A stretch of DNA of 64,000 bases from Lunularia cruciata (GCA_948567375.1 OX419756.1:41146552-41210551), one strand, 5' to 3'; positions 33,483-44,869 are shown, counted from the stretch's first letter. Notes: generated by a model from the letters alone, not told the origin. Program-made: numbers and translations.

Positions 33483-34236
33483 TGTAATACCAAGAGCTAG
33501 CCATATGATCTAGATGTGAAATTTGGTTTGGTAACATCTGGAATGATGTTATACATGATGGTCAAAATAGATTAGATAGAAGTATCACCACAAGGGTACT
33601 TCTACTAATAGGACAAAAAACCAAAATAGATTTAAAAACCTTAGAACCAATAGCTAGACATATGATTTGAAGGTGAGAATAAGGTTGGTAACATCTGGAA
33701 GGATGTTACACAGGATGGATGGAATAGGTCAGAAAGAGGTATCACTAAAAGTGGACTTCTACTAATAGATTTGGAACCAAAATATGCCTGAAATCTTTGA
33801 GGCAATTTTGGAGGCCTAAACGGATGAATTAGGCCTTGAGAATGTGTTGAGTCTTCCCACCAATGGAGGAAAGGCTGGCCTTCCCTCCCCCTGCTTTGTC
33901 TCATCGAGAGCTTTCCAATGGTACCTCACCCACGTGATTCTAAGATTCCTATAGGAAGATTCTCTAAAAGATTCCCTCTGGTCAAAGCTTGTTTGACCAA
34001 CCAGATAGGACCAGGACCGACATGTCACCCATCCAAGTAAGTAATCCAAGGGTGGAGCTTGCTGACATGTCACCTATCTATGTAGCAAATCCTATGGTGG
34101 AGCTTCATTGGAGGAGATCCGCTTTGCCTATATAATAAAGAGAAGGTGCTCCTTTGGGGCATCGGAGTTTGAGTGTGAAAGTGTGTGTTTCTCATGGTGT
34201 GTTTCTCTTTAGGTCTCCTATCCTCGGAGTATTACA
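33483..34236 (+). repeat. B2 3' LTR
   Basis: 754 bp, TGTAATACCAAGAG to CTCGGAGTATTACA. Two ~155-160 bp related units fill the first ~320 bp, and a TATATAATAAAGAG motif lies near 34129. Its tail carries a TTTCTCATGGTGTGTTTC insert also present in the B2 5' LTR and absent from B1, so B2 belongs to a distinct LTR subtype. TSD AGTAG follows. Confidence 0.95.
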
Positions 34237-34338
34237 AGTAGTGTCATAGAAGAATCAAAGGGCTTTGGAGAGAAGGATTGAAGGGTTCAGGAGAAGAAGG
34301 CAGAGATTCTATGGTATTGATATTTGACATTGGAGTGT
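34237..34338. mobile_element. Family C, copy C1, right remnant
   Basis: After the AGTAG duplication, about 100 bp of purine-rich sequence (GGCTTTGGAGAGAAGG and on) continues C1. It then joins integrase sequence of A-old without an LTR end, so the junction at about 34338 is a deletion or rearrangement breakpoint. Confidence 0.55.
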
Positions 34339-36387
34339 ACCCATTGGCATTGGAGGGTACCCAATGTCTTGCCCACAGCTATGTGACCAACGATTGGTAA
34401 ATCATGGGCTTCTTGAAGACACACAAGTTGGAGATCACCCTTGGCTGGAACATAGATCTAGTTCTCACAAGAGAGATAGACTTTCTTGAAGAAGAAGGTG
34501 TTATAGTCCTTGTCACGTATTGCAAGATGACCTTGTACCATTTGAAAGAAGGGATCTTGTTGCAAAGCAATCTTGAACTCAATTTGGACTTATGAGTCAA
34601 TTGACATTGTTGTAATTGCTGATGTGATGAGAAGAAGAGTCTTCAAATCAGGTGTCATGACAAGGCATTGAGGATGACATAGAACTAACCAGGTTTGTAC
34701 TCAAGTTTGATGTCAAACAACTATAATTGTTCCTCCCATCAATGATGTTTACTCTTCATGTGTTCCAAATGTAATGTTTGCAACAAGGGTTTGTGATTAG
34801 TTCACATGATCACTTGTTCCCCAAAGAGATAATATCTCCATACCTTGGTGACATATACCATTGCTAGTTGTTCTTGGTCTTGAGCATAGTAATTCCTTTC
34901 TAAAATGTTTAGTTGGCGAGATACAAAGGCAATGGGATGTAATCCATTTGAGAAATTTTTTTGCAACATGATTCTAATTTCAAAGTTAGAAGCATCAAAA
35001 TCAACCACACAAGTTAGTTGAGTATCATATAGTTGAAGAATGGATCTTGAGGACACTATATGTTTTAGTTTTTGGAATGATTCTTTGTGCTTGGTGGTCC
35101 ATTGAAAGCTAAAGTTCTTCCCCAAGAGGTCAATCAATGGTGCGGTCACATGCATAAAAGCATATGAACCGTCAAATAAAAGCTTGCCAATCCATTAAAT
35201 GCCCATACTTTTGTAGCATCCTTTGGAGTAGGTCAATCAGTAATGGCCTTGATTTTCTCCTACTCCATCTGATCCCCTCTAATGAGATTGTGTGACCCAA
35301 GAAGGTAACTTCCTTTTGCCAAAAGGCACATATACTTTGACTTTTTGCAATAAAAATTCCATTGATGTAATCCTATAGGACTTCTTGCACATGATTTGCA
35401 TGTTTTGCCTTTGTCTTGCACATGACATGTCTTGGTAGAACTCTCTATTCAAAATGCCCATACTTTGTGTTAAATGTAGTCTTTTGCATATCCTTTCTAA
35501 CGATGGAAATCTACCAATAACCGCTTTAGAGATCCAACTTGAAGAAGTATTGTGCTCCACTCAATTGATTAAGAAAATCATCAATTTGAAGCAAGAGATA
35601 TGCATTCTTCACTATTTTTTATTGAGGTCATGATAATCAATATAAAAGCAAAGTCCTCAATCCTTCTTTGGAACAAATAGTACCGGTGCTTCCCAAGGAG
35701 ATATAATATTTCATATGAAATCCTTGTCCAAAAATTCCATCAATGTTATTTGAAGCTCATCTAACTCCTTTGGTGAGAGCCAATAGATTGGTCTACTCAC
35801 AAGAGTACTTCATGGCAATAATTCAATCCTGAAGGGCATACCACGATCAAAGAGTAATCCCTTCAACAGATCATCCAAAAACACATATGAAAACTCTTGG
35901 ACTATTTGATCAACCATTTCTTGATGAGGCTTTTGACCCTTCTTTGATCCTCCATGTTCAATGGCTTGATCCACACCACAAAAATATACTTATTGTCCTC
36001 CAAAGCTTGCTCTATGGCTACTTTCCTCCAAAGCTTGCTCTATTGACAAACTTCTCATCTTGGGACTTATCTTCCTTCAAAGCTTGCTCTATGGCTACTT
36101 TCCTACCAAACTTTCCATCATGGGACTGACTATTCTTAGGTGTCTTACTCAAAGGTGCTAGACAACCTAATCAGGAATTCCTACCTTGGTGTTGTACTTG
36201 AATTTTTTGCCGGGTCCAATCAAATTGAACCTTATGATGTTCAAGCCAAGGTAGACTTAGCATGACATCATAGTGTAGAAGTGCCACTACAAACCTCATA
36301 CAGTCCAAATACTCCTTCCCAATCTTGAATGTAATAGGATGTGAGGTATGAAATGCAAAACCCTTTCTACCATCCACCATCATCAAT
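34339..36387 (-). pseudogene. A-old integrase fragment, RNase H, RT and protease (C-part)
   Basis: In element order from the right: protease block at 36387-36170 ([35 protein letters not shown]); linker with degraded copies of the 20-residue repeats (about 36150-35985); RT remnants (about 35870-35280) in several frames, with NTSSSWIS and other scraps. RNase H-like frame at 35155-34802 ([40 protein letters not shown]). Integrase zinc-domain scraps lie near 34480-34339. A stretch of RT around motif A to the FLDD box is missing. Dead. Confidence 0.82.
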
Positions 36388-37121
36388 TGTAATACTCCGA
36401 GGACAAGAGAACTCTTCAAGAAAGAAAATGCAATTTCATACTCAATCCTCTGATGCCCCAAAGGAGTACCTTCCTTTATTATATAGCAAAGAGGATCCCC
36501 TCAAAGGAAGCTCCACCCTTGGATCAGATACATGGATTGGTGACATGTTAGCAAGCTCCATCCTTGGATTAGTTGTTTGGATGGGTGACATGTCAGTCTT
36601 TGTCTTATCTAGTTGGACAAATGGGTTTGATCAAAGGGAATGTTTAGGGAATCTTCTTATAGGAAACTTAGAATCACATGAGTAAGGTACCTTTAGAAAG
36701 CTCTCAATGAGACAAATCATGGGGAGAGAAGGAAAACCTTTTTTCCTTGAGAGGAATTTTTTTTCTATTTTCAAGGCTTAATTCATCATTTAGGCCTCTA
36801 AAAATGACTTTAAAGTTTTCTTGCTATTTTTGGCTTCTGCCCTATTAGTAGAATTGCTCTTTTGGTACTACCTCTATCTGATCTAAATTCTCTCATGTGC
36901 AACGTCCTTCCAGATGTCACCACTCCATGTTTCACCTCTAGATCATATGCCTAGCTATTGATTCTAAAGTGTCCAAGCATGTTTCAGTTTCTGGCCTATT
37001 GGTAGTTCTCTTTTGGTGATACCTCTAGCTTATCTACTTAGTTCCTCATGTATAACATTCTTATAGATGTTAATAAACCAAATTTCATCTCTAGATCATC
37101 TTTCTAGCTATTGGTATTACA
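36388..37121 (-). repeat. B3 3' LTR
   Basis: 734 bp, TGTAATACTCCGAGG to TTGGTATTACA on the plus strand, followed by the PPT complement (AACCTCCCTCCTTTTTAG) at 37122-37140. Confidence 0.94.
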
Positions 37122-37272
37122 AACCTCCCTCCTTTTTAGATGCAATGTCTTTGTTGCAAAGCTGTTGCTCAAAGGATTTCAGTAACACTGAGGCGTAGAT
37201 CAAGTTGGCTATTGGCTTCCACGTTGCCTCATACAAGGGTAGCCTTTTCAATGTACCAAGTATTCCACACGT
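37122..37272 (-). pseudogene. B3 PPT and C-terminal half of chromodomain
   Basis: Complement of the PPT, then sequence matching the end of the B2 integrase reading frame back to the TGGAACC/TTGCCTCATA region (ATWNP-type block). The match breaks at CCACACGT, where C2 starts. The N-terminal half is at 39883-39925. Confidence 0.7.
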
Positions 37273-39882
37273 TGTTGTCGGGAAACTGATTCATAGAGCA
37301 TTGGTGCCATTTGGTGAGCTCTAGAGTTTCCCTTTGTAATACTTAATATTGAAAGTTTCTTTGTGTTACAAGACACTTGGAGCTCAACTTTGTGATCTAC
37401 CTACACATGACTTGTTTATGGAACTGGAATCTTGGGAATTTTATTTAGTGTCATTTGAGCAAGTAAATCTGGAGAGAGTATTTTGTCTAGTGCTATTTGA
37501 GCAAATAAGTCTCATGTGAGTATTTCAGTTAGTGTTTTGAGCAAAAGAACCCTATTAGGGAATTTCCCAAAAATGTTGGTTGGGTGTTTTTGGTCTGTGA
37601 AGGGAATTCTGGAAGGGACTTTTGGGAAGGTAGGGACAGATAGTGGAAAAAGGAGATTTTTTTGAGAAGGACAGTAGGGCTGGCAGGAAGTTTTTTGGGA
37701 ATTGACATAGGATTTTTGGGAAGTGGCAAAGGGGTTTTTTTTCAAAGGAGAGATGCTTTTCAGGGAGTTGAGTTTTGGGCAGGGAGGAGTTTTGGAAGAT
37801 GTTAGAGCTTGAGACAGCAGGGCAAGAAGGGGGTTTTTTTCCTCGAAGGAATGGAGGATGTGCATGAGAGTAATTGCTTGGACAGAAGGGAAATTTTTGC
37901 ACGATTGTTAGGGCTTGAGAGGGCAAGAACTAAAAAAAATTTTTGGGAGATGTCTAGAGAGGACGATCAAGAAAGAAGAAATTTTGAGTTGAGAGGCTGG
38001 TCTATGCAAGAACTAAAGGGGAAGGGTTTTTCGGGAGATGTCTAGAGAGGACAGAGGGGAATGAAGAATTTTGAGTTGAGAAGCTAGCCTATGCAAGAAC
38101 TGAAGAAAAGTGTTTTTTGGGAGAAGTCTAGGGAGGACAAAGGAGTGACAGGAAAGAAGAATTTTGAGTTGAGAAGCTGGCCTGTGCATGAACTGAAGAA
38201 AAGGGTTTTTGTGAGATGTCTAGAGAGGATGGGGGAATGAAGAAATTTCAAGTTGAGAAGTTGGCTTGTGCAGGAACTGAAGAAAAGGGTTTTTTGGGAG
38301 ATGTCTAGGGAGGACAGAGGAGTGACAAGAAAGAAGAAATTTCAAGTTGAGAAGCTGGCCTATGCAGAAACTAAAGAAAAGGGTTTTTTGGGAGAAGTCT
38401 AGGGAGGACAAAGGAGTGACAGGAAAGAAGAAATTTTGGGTTGAGAAGTTGGCTTGTGCAGGAACTGAAGAAAAAGGTTTTTCGGGAGATGTCTAGGGAG
38501 GACAGAGGAGTGACAAGAAAGAAGAAATTTTGAGTTGAGAAGCTGGCCTGTGCAGGAACTGAAGAAAAGGGTTTTTTGGGAGAAGTCTAGGGAGAACAGA
38601 GGAGTGACAGGAAAGAAGAAATTTTGAGTTGCGAAGCTGGCCTATGTAGGAATTGAAGATAAGCGTTTTTTGGGAGATGTCTAGAGAGAACAAAAAGGAA
38701 TGTTGGTGAAGTTTTTCAGCAGGAGTTTTGAGAAGACCAGTAGTGCTAAGTGTGGAGTTTTGAGAAGTGACAAGGGATTTTAAAGAGTTTACAAGAGAAC
38801 AATGAGAGTTTTTGGAGAGAAACACAAGAGGGAGAACTTTCAAGGGAAAAGCTGACATGTGACATGAATGACTGAGCAAATGCTGGCACAAGACTTTGAA
38901 AATAGAGATTCAAAGATAGTTGTGCACTAAACTGCTGATAGAAGTTTCCAAAAGGTGAGGTGCTTTGCAACAACAAAAGAAAGCAAAGAGGGGAAGTATT
39001 TTGTGAATAGAGTTTGAAGGAAGAAGAGGACTGGTTTGAAGGAATAGGAGACGAGGGAATGTATCGAGGGTGTTTTGAGAAGTGGAAAATTGAGGAGTTG
39101 AGTGTGTGGAGATAGGGTTTTCACAAAAGTTGTGGCTGAAGTTTGGCAGTGATTGGAGCAGTTTATAGGTCAAGAATTGATTTATGTGAATAGGAGAGTT
39201 GAGGATGTTTCATGGGAGGATCTTTGGCTGAGAACAGAAACCTTGCAAAGAGACATTGATGGGAGTGCTGCTGGAAGGTGAAAGAAGGGGTCTGGAGGGT
39301 GAGTTGTCTTTACTGTTGTCGGATAGCATGTGTGTGAAAAGAGCTAGCTAAAATGATTTTCTAGTCATAAGTTAGTGCAAACACTGTATGAATTGGAGTT
39401 GGGTGGCTATTCCAAACTTGTGAACCTTGCAGTTGAAATTTTATGAATGACAAATCCTGAGACAATGGTGTGTTCAAGCTGTGACTAGCATCGAGGAAGC
39501 TCCATTTTAGGAGCTCTCAGCCCATCTATATGAATGTTTTGATTCAGTAGTCTCGGTGCCGGGTTGAGCCCGAATAGAATACTATTTGTTGTTTGTAAAA
39601 TTCCCAGCCATTTTTAGGAATCGTTGGGTCCAAAACTATAGCTGAAACCGCATAAGCTAGCCAGTTCTGTGAAGGCCAAGAACAAACACAAACCCTCAAG
39701 AAACCCAACCTTAGGAAACAAAGAAAACCCCAAATTCTTATAGAGTTGATATTTTCAACACACCAGGAATAGAAAGAGAATGTCAGTCTACAAGAAACTT
39801 TAAATCAACTACAATAAAGACAAATTGAGCACAAGCAGCCAAGTGCCCGGTGCACTCTCAAGGCCAAACAAATTCCCCAACA
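37273..39882. mobile_element. Family C, copy C2 (2610 bp, TGTTG...CAACA)
   Basis: The ends are the inverted pair TGTTG/CAACA; flanks share ACGT (37269-37272 and 39883-39886), consistent with a 4-5 bp target duplication in the B3 chromodomain. No gag-pol motifs occur in either strand. Long minus-strand frames (37512-39173) are Ser/Pro/Leu-rich and follow from purine-rich composition. The simplest reading is a large solo LTR or a non-autonomous LTR element. C1 shares only its first ~380 bp. Orientation is not established. Confidence 0.7.
37965..38700. repeat. Minisatellite in C2: ~8 tandem units of about 90-97 bp
   Basis: Each unit contains GAAGAAATTTTGAGTTGAGAA, then a GGCCT(G/A)TGCAGGAACT block, GAAAAGGGTTTTTTGGGAGA and GTCTAGGGAGGACA. 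Two versions (AGAAGTCTAG with GACAGGAAAG, and AGATGTCTAG with GACAAGAAAG) tend to alternate, suggesting a dimeric higher-order repeat of about 185-190 bp. A degenerate half unit precedes it near 37920. Confidence 0.88.
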
Positions 39883-41160
39883 ACGTGGATGGCAAGTACC
39901 TCCGATGCACTTCTGAAGAATACGTTCAAGTTCATACTCCTCTTTGTCATCAACCAAGGTCAAGGTCAACTTTCTTGGATGGAAGAGAAGTGGGGTGGCC
40001 GAGAAGCATGTCGGTGTAATAAGGAAACATGAAACACCGGGTGGATCTTCATATGTGGTAAGAGCTTGAGGTGATAGGCCACAGATTCAATGCAACGCAA
40101 GATGGAGAAAGGTCCAATGAAATGAGGTTTGAGTTTCTGAGGAGCAACTAAGTTGAGGTTGGTGGTTGACAGCCAGACTTGATCTCCCAAATTAAACTCC
40201 ATGTGTTGGCGGTGTGCATCTACATACTATTTTTGTTGATTTTTGGTGATTTGTAACTTGTGCTTGGTGTATTCCACCCCCTATTGGATTCTAGAAACAA
40301 AAGTGTTGACATTGTCTACCGTGGTAGCCACCGGATAGACCTTCATCAAGCTTGAAGGTGTGGAAGGATGCTCTCCATACATGAGGAAGAACGGTGTGAC
40401 TTGTGTGTAGGCATTCACTAAATTGTTGTATGCAAATTCCACCAATGGGAGTAAAGTGTCCCAAAGCCTCTTGTTCATCCAGAGTAGAGCACCAAAGCAT
40501 GTCCTTAGTAGTGCAATTTTCCCTCTCTATTTGTCCATCGGTCTATGGATGGTAAGTTGTGGATATAGCCAATTTGGTTTTGAAGAACCCAAAGAGTGTT
40601 CTCCAAAACAAACTAGTGAATTGAGTACCTCTATAGGTGATGAGCACTCTAGACAAGCCATGATAGGAAAAGACTGCATCTAAGTACAATTGAGCTAGTT
40701 GCGGGGCTGTCACATCCTTGGTGGTAGGACGTACATGAATCATTTTGCTAAGTTGATTGACAAAGACTACAATGGAATCAAACTTGGAAGTGGTCTTAGG
40801 CAATTCACAAGCTAGATCTATGCTTACCTATTCTCAACATTGTGTAGGAGTGGGAAGAGGTTGGAGGAGTCATGTGGGAGCTTGATAGAAGCCTTATTTT
40901 GTGACAAAGTAGATGTGATGGAATATGTGCATCTGCACATATTCCATCACATCATTGCTTATCTTGGTCCAATAGTGATGGCATTTTGACGGCATCCATG
41001 GTCTTGTCCATTCCAATGTGACCTACAATAGCATAATAATGACATTTTGCTAGGATGGTGGTTCTTAGATCCATATCATTTGGGATCCACAACCGACCAT
41101 AACAGAAGGTGACTCCTTGGATGCTAGTGATGCCATTGGATGATTGAGCACCTACAATCA
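39883..41160 (-). pseudogene. B3 integrase relic
   Basis: From right to left on the plus strand: VEGAQ/GITSIQGVTFCYGRLW and LAKCHYYAIVGHIGMDKT (zinc domain, 41161-40952); the catalytic frame (40803-40543) with FDSIVVFVNQLSKMIH and LITYRGTQFTS, where the second catalytic Asp is Tyr; a tail (40478-40281) and GDQVWLSTTNLN..HFIGPFSILR (40202-39966). A perfect 20-bp palindrome at 40912-40953 has replaced the CxxC part of the zinc domain. Confidence 0.88.
40912..40953. repeat. Perfect 20-bp-arm palindrome
   Basis: GATGTGATGGAATATGTGCA, two bases, then its exact reverse complement. Family B elsewhere has only one arm here (the MMDYVRS codons), so the second arm is a local inverted copy. Confidence 0.92.
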
Positions 41161-41219
41161 ATGGATCAATTTTTGAAATAGCAAGAATCTAAGGCCAAAA
41201 TTTAGCGTTCAACTTGATT

Positions 41220-42620
41220 TCCACCACCAAATTGTTTACCATCAGCATTCGAGTGAATGCATCTACAAGTTGCTTCTTGTCTTCCACATATCTGATTGTC
41301 ATGTTGAATTGTTGCCTCCATTCTGCCCAAAAAATCTATCGATGAGAAAGATCCTTTTGTGTCTCAAGGTAGACTAGAGGTTTGTAGTCCATCTCTACCA
41401 CAAATGCCTTCTCACCCAAATAGTGCTTCCAATTCTTGGTTGCGAGGACAATGGCTTGCTCTTCTCATTCAATGGTGTAATAGTTGCATTTTGCCAGGAG
41501 GAACTTACAAGAGAAATACGCAATTGGGTGCCATCTATCTTGCCATTCTTGTTGTAGGACGGCTCTTATTGCTACACTTGATGCATTTATAGCCATCTTG
41601 ATTGGACATTTTGGGTCATACCATTTCAAGATTGGTGCATGCAGTAATGCATCTTTCAACTACTAAAAGGCCAATTCTTGGGAGGTTCCCCATATCCACC
41701 TCTTTCCTTGCCCAATAGTGTGGTTAGGGGTTGTGCAATCTTGGAGAAATCCTTGACAAATTGATGATAAAACCCCATCAATCCCAAGAAACTCTTGAGT
41801 TGAGTTTGATCTTCTAGAGCATTCCATTTTTGAATGACCTCTATCTTATCTATTAATACATAGATACACTTTGCACTTACTCTATGCCATAAGTAGTCTA
41901 CTTTAGATATGCCAAACTCACTTTGAGATTTTGGCATACAATTGATTCTATTATAGAATCTAGAGGACTTCTCACAGATGTTGCTTGTGCTTTGTCAGCA
42001 TCCTACTATAGAATAAGATGTCATCAAGAAAAATGACAACAGATTTATCCAACTACAGATGAAATATGTCATTTATCAAACTCATGAAATTGGCTGGAAC
42101 ATTGGTGAGGCCAAATGGCATCACCAAGTACTCAAAGTGAACATACCTTGTTTGAAAGGCCGTTTTGTGTGTGTCTTCTTCCGCAATCGTGATTTAGTTG
42201 TAACCGCTCCGCAAATCAAGTTTGGTGAATTGCCTTACCTCATTAAGTTGATCAAACAAGTCATCCATATGAGGTAATGGATATTTGTTCTTCACCATTT
42301 GTTGATTCAGTCCTCAATAGTCGATGCACATGCGTATTGTTCTATCCTTCTTCACAACAATACAAGAGCCCCATATAGTGATACATTGGGTTGGATAAAA
42401 ATCCTTCTACAACATATCCTCAATTTGAGCCTTACACTCTTCCAACTCCTAAGGTGATAGTCGATATGGGGCCTTACAAGGAGGTATCTTCCCAAGATGT
42501 ATCTCACTTTTATAATCTACTCTCCTTTTTGGTGGTAAACTTGCAAGTTATTCATCCAAAAAGACATCTTGGAACTCATTGACTACATGTTTTAATTTCT
42601 CAAGAATTTGTCCATTGTGT
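41220..42620 (-). pseudogene. B3 RNase H and reverse transcriptase relic
   Basis: RNase H frame 41659-41465 (ILKWYDPKCPIKMAINASSVAIRAVLQQEW, with Asn in place of the catalytic Asp, as in B2). Connection and RT end at 41937-41656 (KSQSEFGISKVDYLWHRVS, FLGLMGFYHQFVKDFSKIA). RT core is spread over 42600-41990 with the complement of FLDD (TCATCAAGAAAAA) near 42022. Frameshifts and stops are common. Shadow frames on the plus strand over 42059-42582 are not genes. Confidence 0.83.
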
Positions 42621-42779
42621 TTGGCACTCAGGACTTTTCTTATTAAAACCATGAAACATCTATCTATCTTACCAATAGATGTGGTCTTTATGACATATAG
42701 AGGCAACAATTGCCTTTATGATCTTCCTTAAATCCCAAAGATCTTCCATTGACTAGTTTTCACTCCTTTCTTTCTCCAA

Positions 42780-43184
42780 TCCACTATGGTTTTGGTGCTC
42801 TATCCACGGCATACCTAAGATTGCATCATAATAAGCGAGTTGTATCACTCACCATTTGATTGCTTCTTGATACACTCCTATAGAGAGTATTACCTTTCTA
42901 AGTAATGATTCAATCCTCTCTATCTAACCATTAGGTAACTCCACTTAGTCCTTCTCATCCTTCTCTAGTTTCATCCCCAACCTTGTTACAACAGAGCGAG
43001 ACAAGAAATTCTTTGTTGCCCCAAGGTCTATCAACACTCTCATTGGATTGCCTTCTAGCACTCCATTTACAACAATTAATTGTGCATTTATCTTTCTCCT
43101 TCTTTGCACACTTGTCCTCTTCCTCCCTCCAATTTTACTCCTCTTCACCAAGCCAATAAGACCATGAGGTACATTTACTAGCAA
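42780..43184 (-). pseudogene. B3 protease relic
   Basis: Frame 43184-42945 reads LVNVPHGLIGLVKR, then LIVVNGVLEGNPMRVLIDLGATKNFLSRSV. The active site is DLGATKN (Leu after the Asp). The protease end is decayed towards 42780. Confidence 0.75.
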
Positions 43185-43249
43185 TCTTTGTTTTCCAATG
43201 CGGTTTCCATATCTTCCTCTTCAATTTGCTTCTCCATGTGGTTTAGAGG

Positions 43250-44300
43250 TTGCTTGTATGGAGGCCAAGGCCTCTAAGATGATGAGCATGACAATTGATG
43301 GCTATGTGTGCAATTCTGCCACAATTGTAACATCATCATTGCTCTAATTGAGCCCCTTCTCCCCATGGGACTCCTTCTCTCCTTTCTTTGACCCGTCCCC
43401 ATTCTCCTTGGAGAGGTCTTGCTCCTCTGTCTCAAAACCAAATGTTGCTCAATTCCATAGGCACTAGTCTACCACAATGGTGTATCTTAGCCAGATAGTT
43501 TTGCATCGGTGTTATTGCTTCACCTCCTCCAAGTGCTCTTGCTATTCTTTGGGCACAAGCAATGGCTTTAAAAATAGTATGAGGATTTTTCACCATTACC
43601 TCTTGGAAAATTTGCTCTTTTAATCCTCTCTTGAAATTTTCAAGAGCTTTGGCTAGACTCATATTGGTTATCACAACCTGTAGATCCAAAAATACCTCCA
43701 TGTACTCTTGTATGCTATTCTTCTGCTTCAACTCCTAGAGTTTGGTTTGGGCCATTTGCACAAAATCCACAGATTGGAAATTCTTGAGCAACCCTTCTTG
43801 CATGGCTGTCCAAGTGAGTTCTCTTCCTTCTACCAACAATGATTGTTCCCAAGCATCATACCATGTGAGGGCCTTACCGGTCAAGTACCCACACGTAAAC
43901 ACACATGCAAAATGATCAATGATCTCTATTGTGAACAATTGAAGGTATCAATTCATTCTTGAAATCCAATTTTCCACTACTTCCATGGAATGTTATCATT
44001 TGTAAGGCTTGATGTTGCATGTCTTCTTCATTTGTAGTAACAATGTGGCTTGGTTGTTAATTGGAATCAGTGTCATTGGCATGCATAACTGTCCAAGTAT
44101 TTCAGTTACTAGTGTTAGTTGTTGAGATGGCTCTCCTTCTTGCATTACTTGATCCTTCTTGACAACACGTACTTGATTTTGCAATTCTTGCATGGTCATC
44201 TTGATTTCTTGAAACTTGTTCAACATCCCCTGCATTCCTTGCATCAACTCTTGCACTTTGGATCCATGATTCCTACACACAATCAATGTTCACTTTCTAG
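43250..44300 (-). pseudogene. B3 gag relic
   Basis: Three frames: 44286-43996 (SKVQELMQGMQGMLNKFQEI, TMQELQNQVRVVKKDQVMQE, LLQMKKTCNIKPYK), 43938-43735 (FACVFTCGYLTGKALTWYDAW, ELTWTAMQEGLLKNF), and 43731-43432 (IQEYMEVFLDLQVVITNMS, NFKRGLKEQIFQEV, AQRIARALGGGEA). The zinc knuckle complement is near 43300-43340. An N-terminal coiled coil is likely in the first frame. Confidence 0.85.
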
Positions 44301-44720
44301 TTCCTACTTCAATAGAAGGTTAGAATGGTCACTCAGGAGGATGCATGAATTATGGGGACTACCATTGGGACCTCAGAGGCCATCACTCGTTGATAATATT
44401 CCTCACCAAAATTGTGGACTACAAAATCCCTAAACATCACTTTTGGTCTAACTACATTATGGATTTTTACTAACAAGTTGAAAGGGTGAGAATTTGGTAC
44501 ATTCAAATCCATAATATCATAATAGAATGTAGATTGTCAATCCTGCTCTCTATTGTATATCACCACAAGTAGACTCATCAGGTTTGGTAAATTCATCACT
44601 GTTATAAATTCCAAAGTGATAAACTAGCGATACTCTCATTTACTCACGCTAGATGTACATAACCTTGATGTGGAATGGATTCAAGAATTGGAATCTTAGT
44701 ATTGGAAATTGATCTCCCAG
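44300..44720 (-). pseudogene. B3 pre-gag ORF relic
   Basis: The plus-strand text at 44500-44700 is the complement of the family B pre-gag region (SGCT..PTSGCATCTAG-like codons; MYIxREQ, HFGIxF, VIYNREQD). Broken by stops. Homologous to 16964-17390. Confidence 0.55.
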
Positions 44721-44856
44721 TGCATCCATCCCATCCGTTCTCTAAAGCCCTTCCCAAGTCTAACAATTGCACTATGTTCTCCACCTCAAATTACTTAGTT
44801 TCAGTAGCTTGTGCTCTTCCAAGAGGGGTGATCCACTTTCTTGGATTAAAACACTC

Positions 44857-44868
44857 ACTCTGATACCA
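44857..44868 (-). promoter_or_regulatory. B3 primer-binding site
   Basis: ACTCTGATACCA on the plus strand, the complement of TGGTATCAGAGT: one mismatch to the initiator tRNA-Met site, adjacent to the LTR. Confidence 0.88.
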
Positions 44869-44869
44869 T

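Larger units (their letters stand above)
16359..34236 (+). mobile_element. Chromovirus family B, copy B2 (complete outline, interrupted twice)
   Basis: Both LTRs, PBS, pre-gag ORF, gag, protease, RT, RNase H, integrase, chromodomain and PPT are present in order. The flanking 5-bp duplication AGTAG at 16354-16358 and 34237-34241 is perfect. A-outer (17877-28660) sits in gag and a solo B LTR (31265-32000) sits between RNase H and integrase. Without these insertions B2 is about 6.3 kb. Many stops and frameshifts, and the RNase H Asp-to-Asn change, mean it is dead. Confidence 0.93.

Noticed and set aside
37965-38700. CRISPR-like array
   Set aside because: Units are contiguous 90-97 bp repeats without unique spacers, inside a plant retroelement.
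37512-39173. Series of Ser/Pro/Leu-rich minus-strand frames in C2
   Set aside because: Same purine-bias artefact; part of them is simply the minisatellite unit translated.
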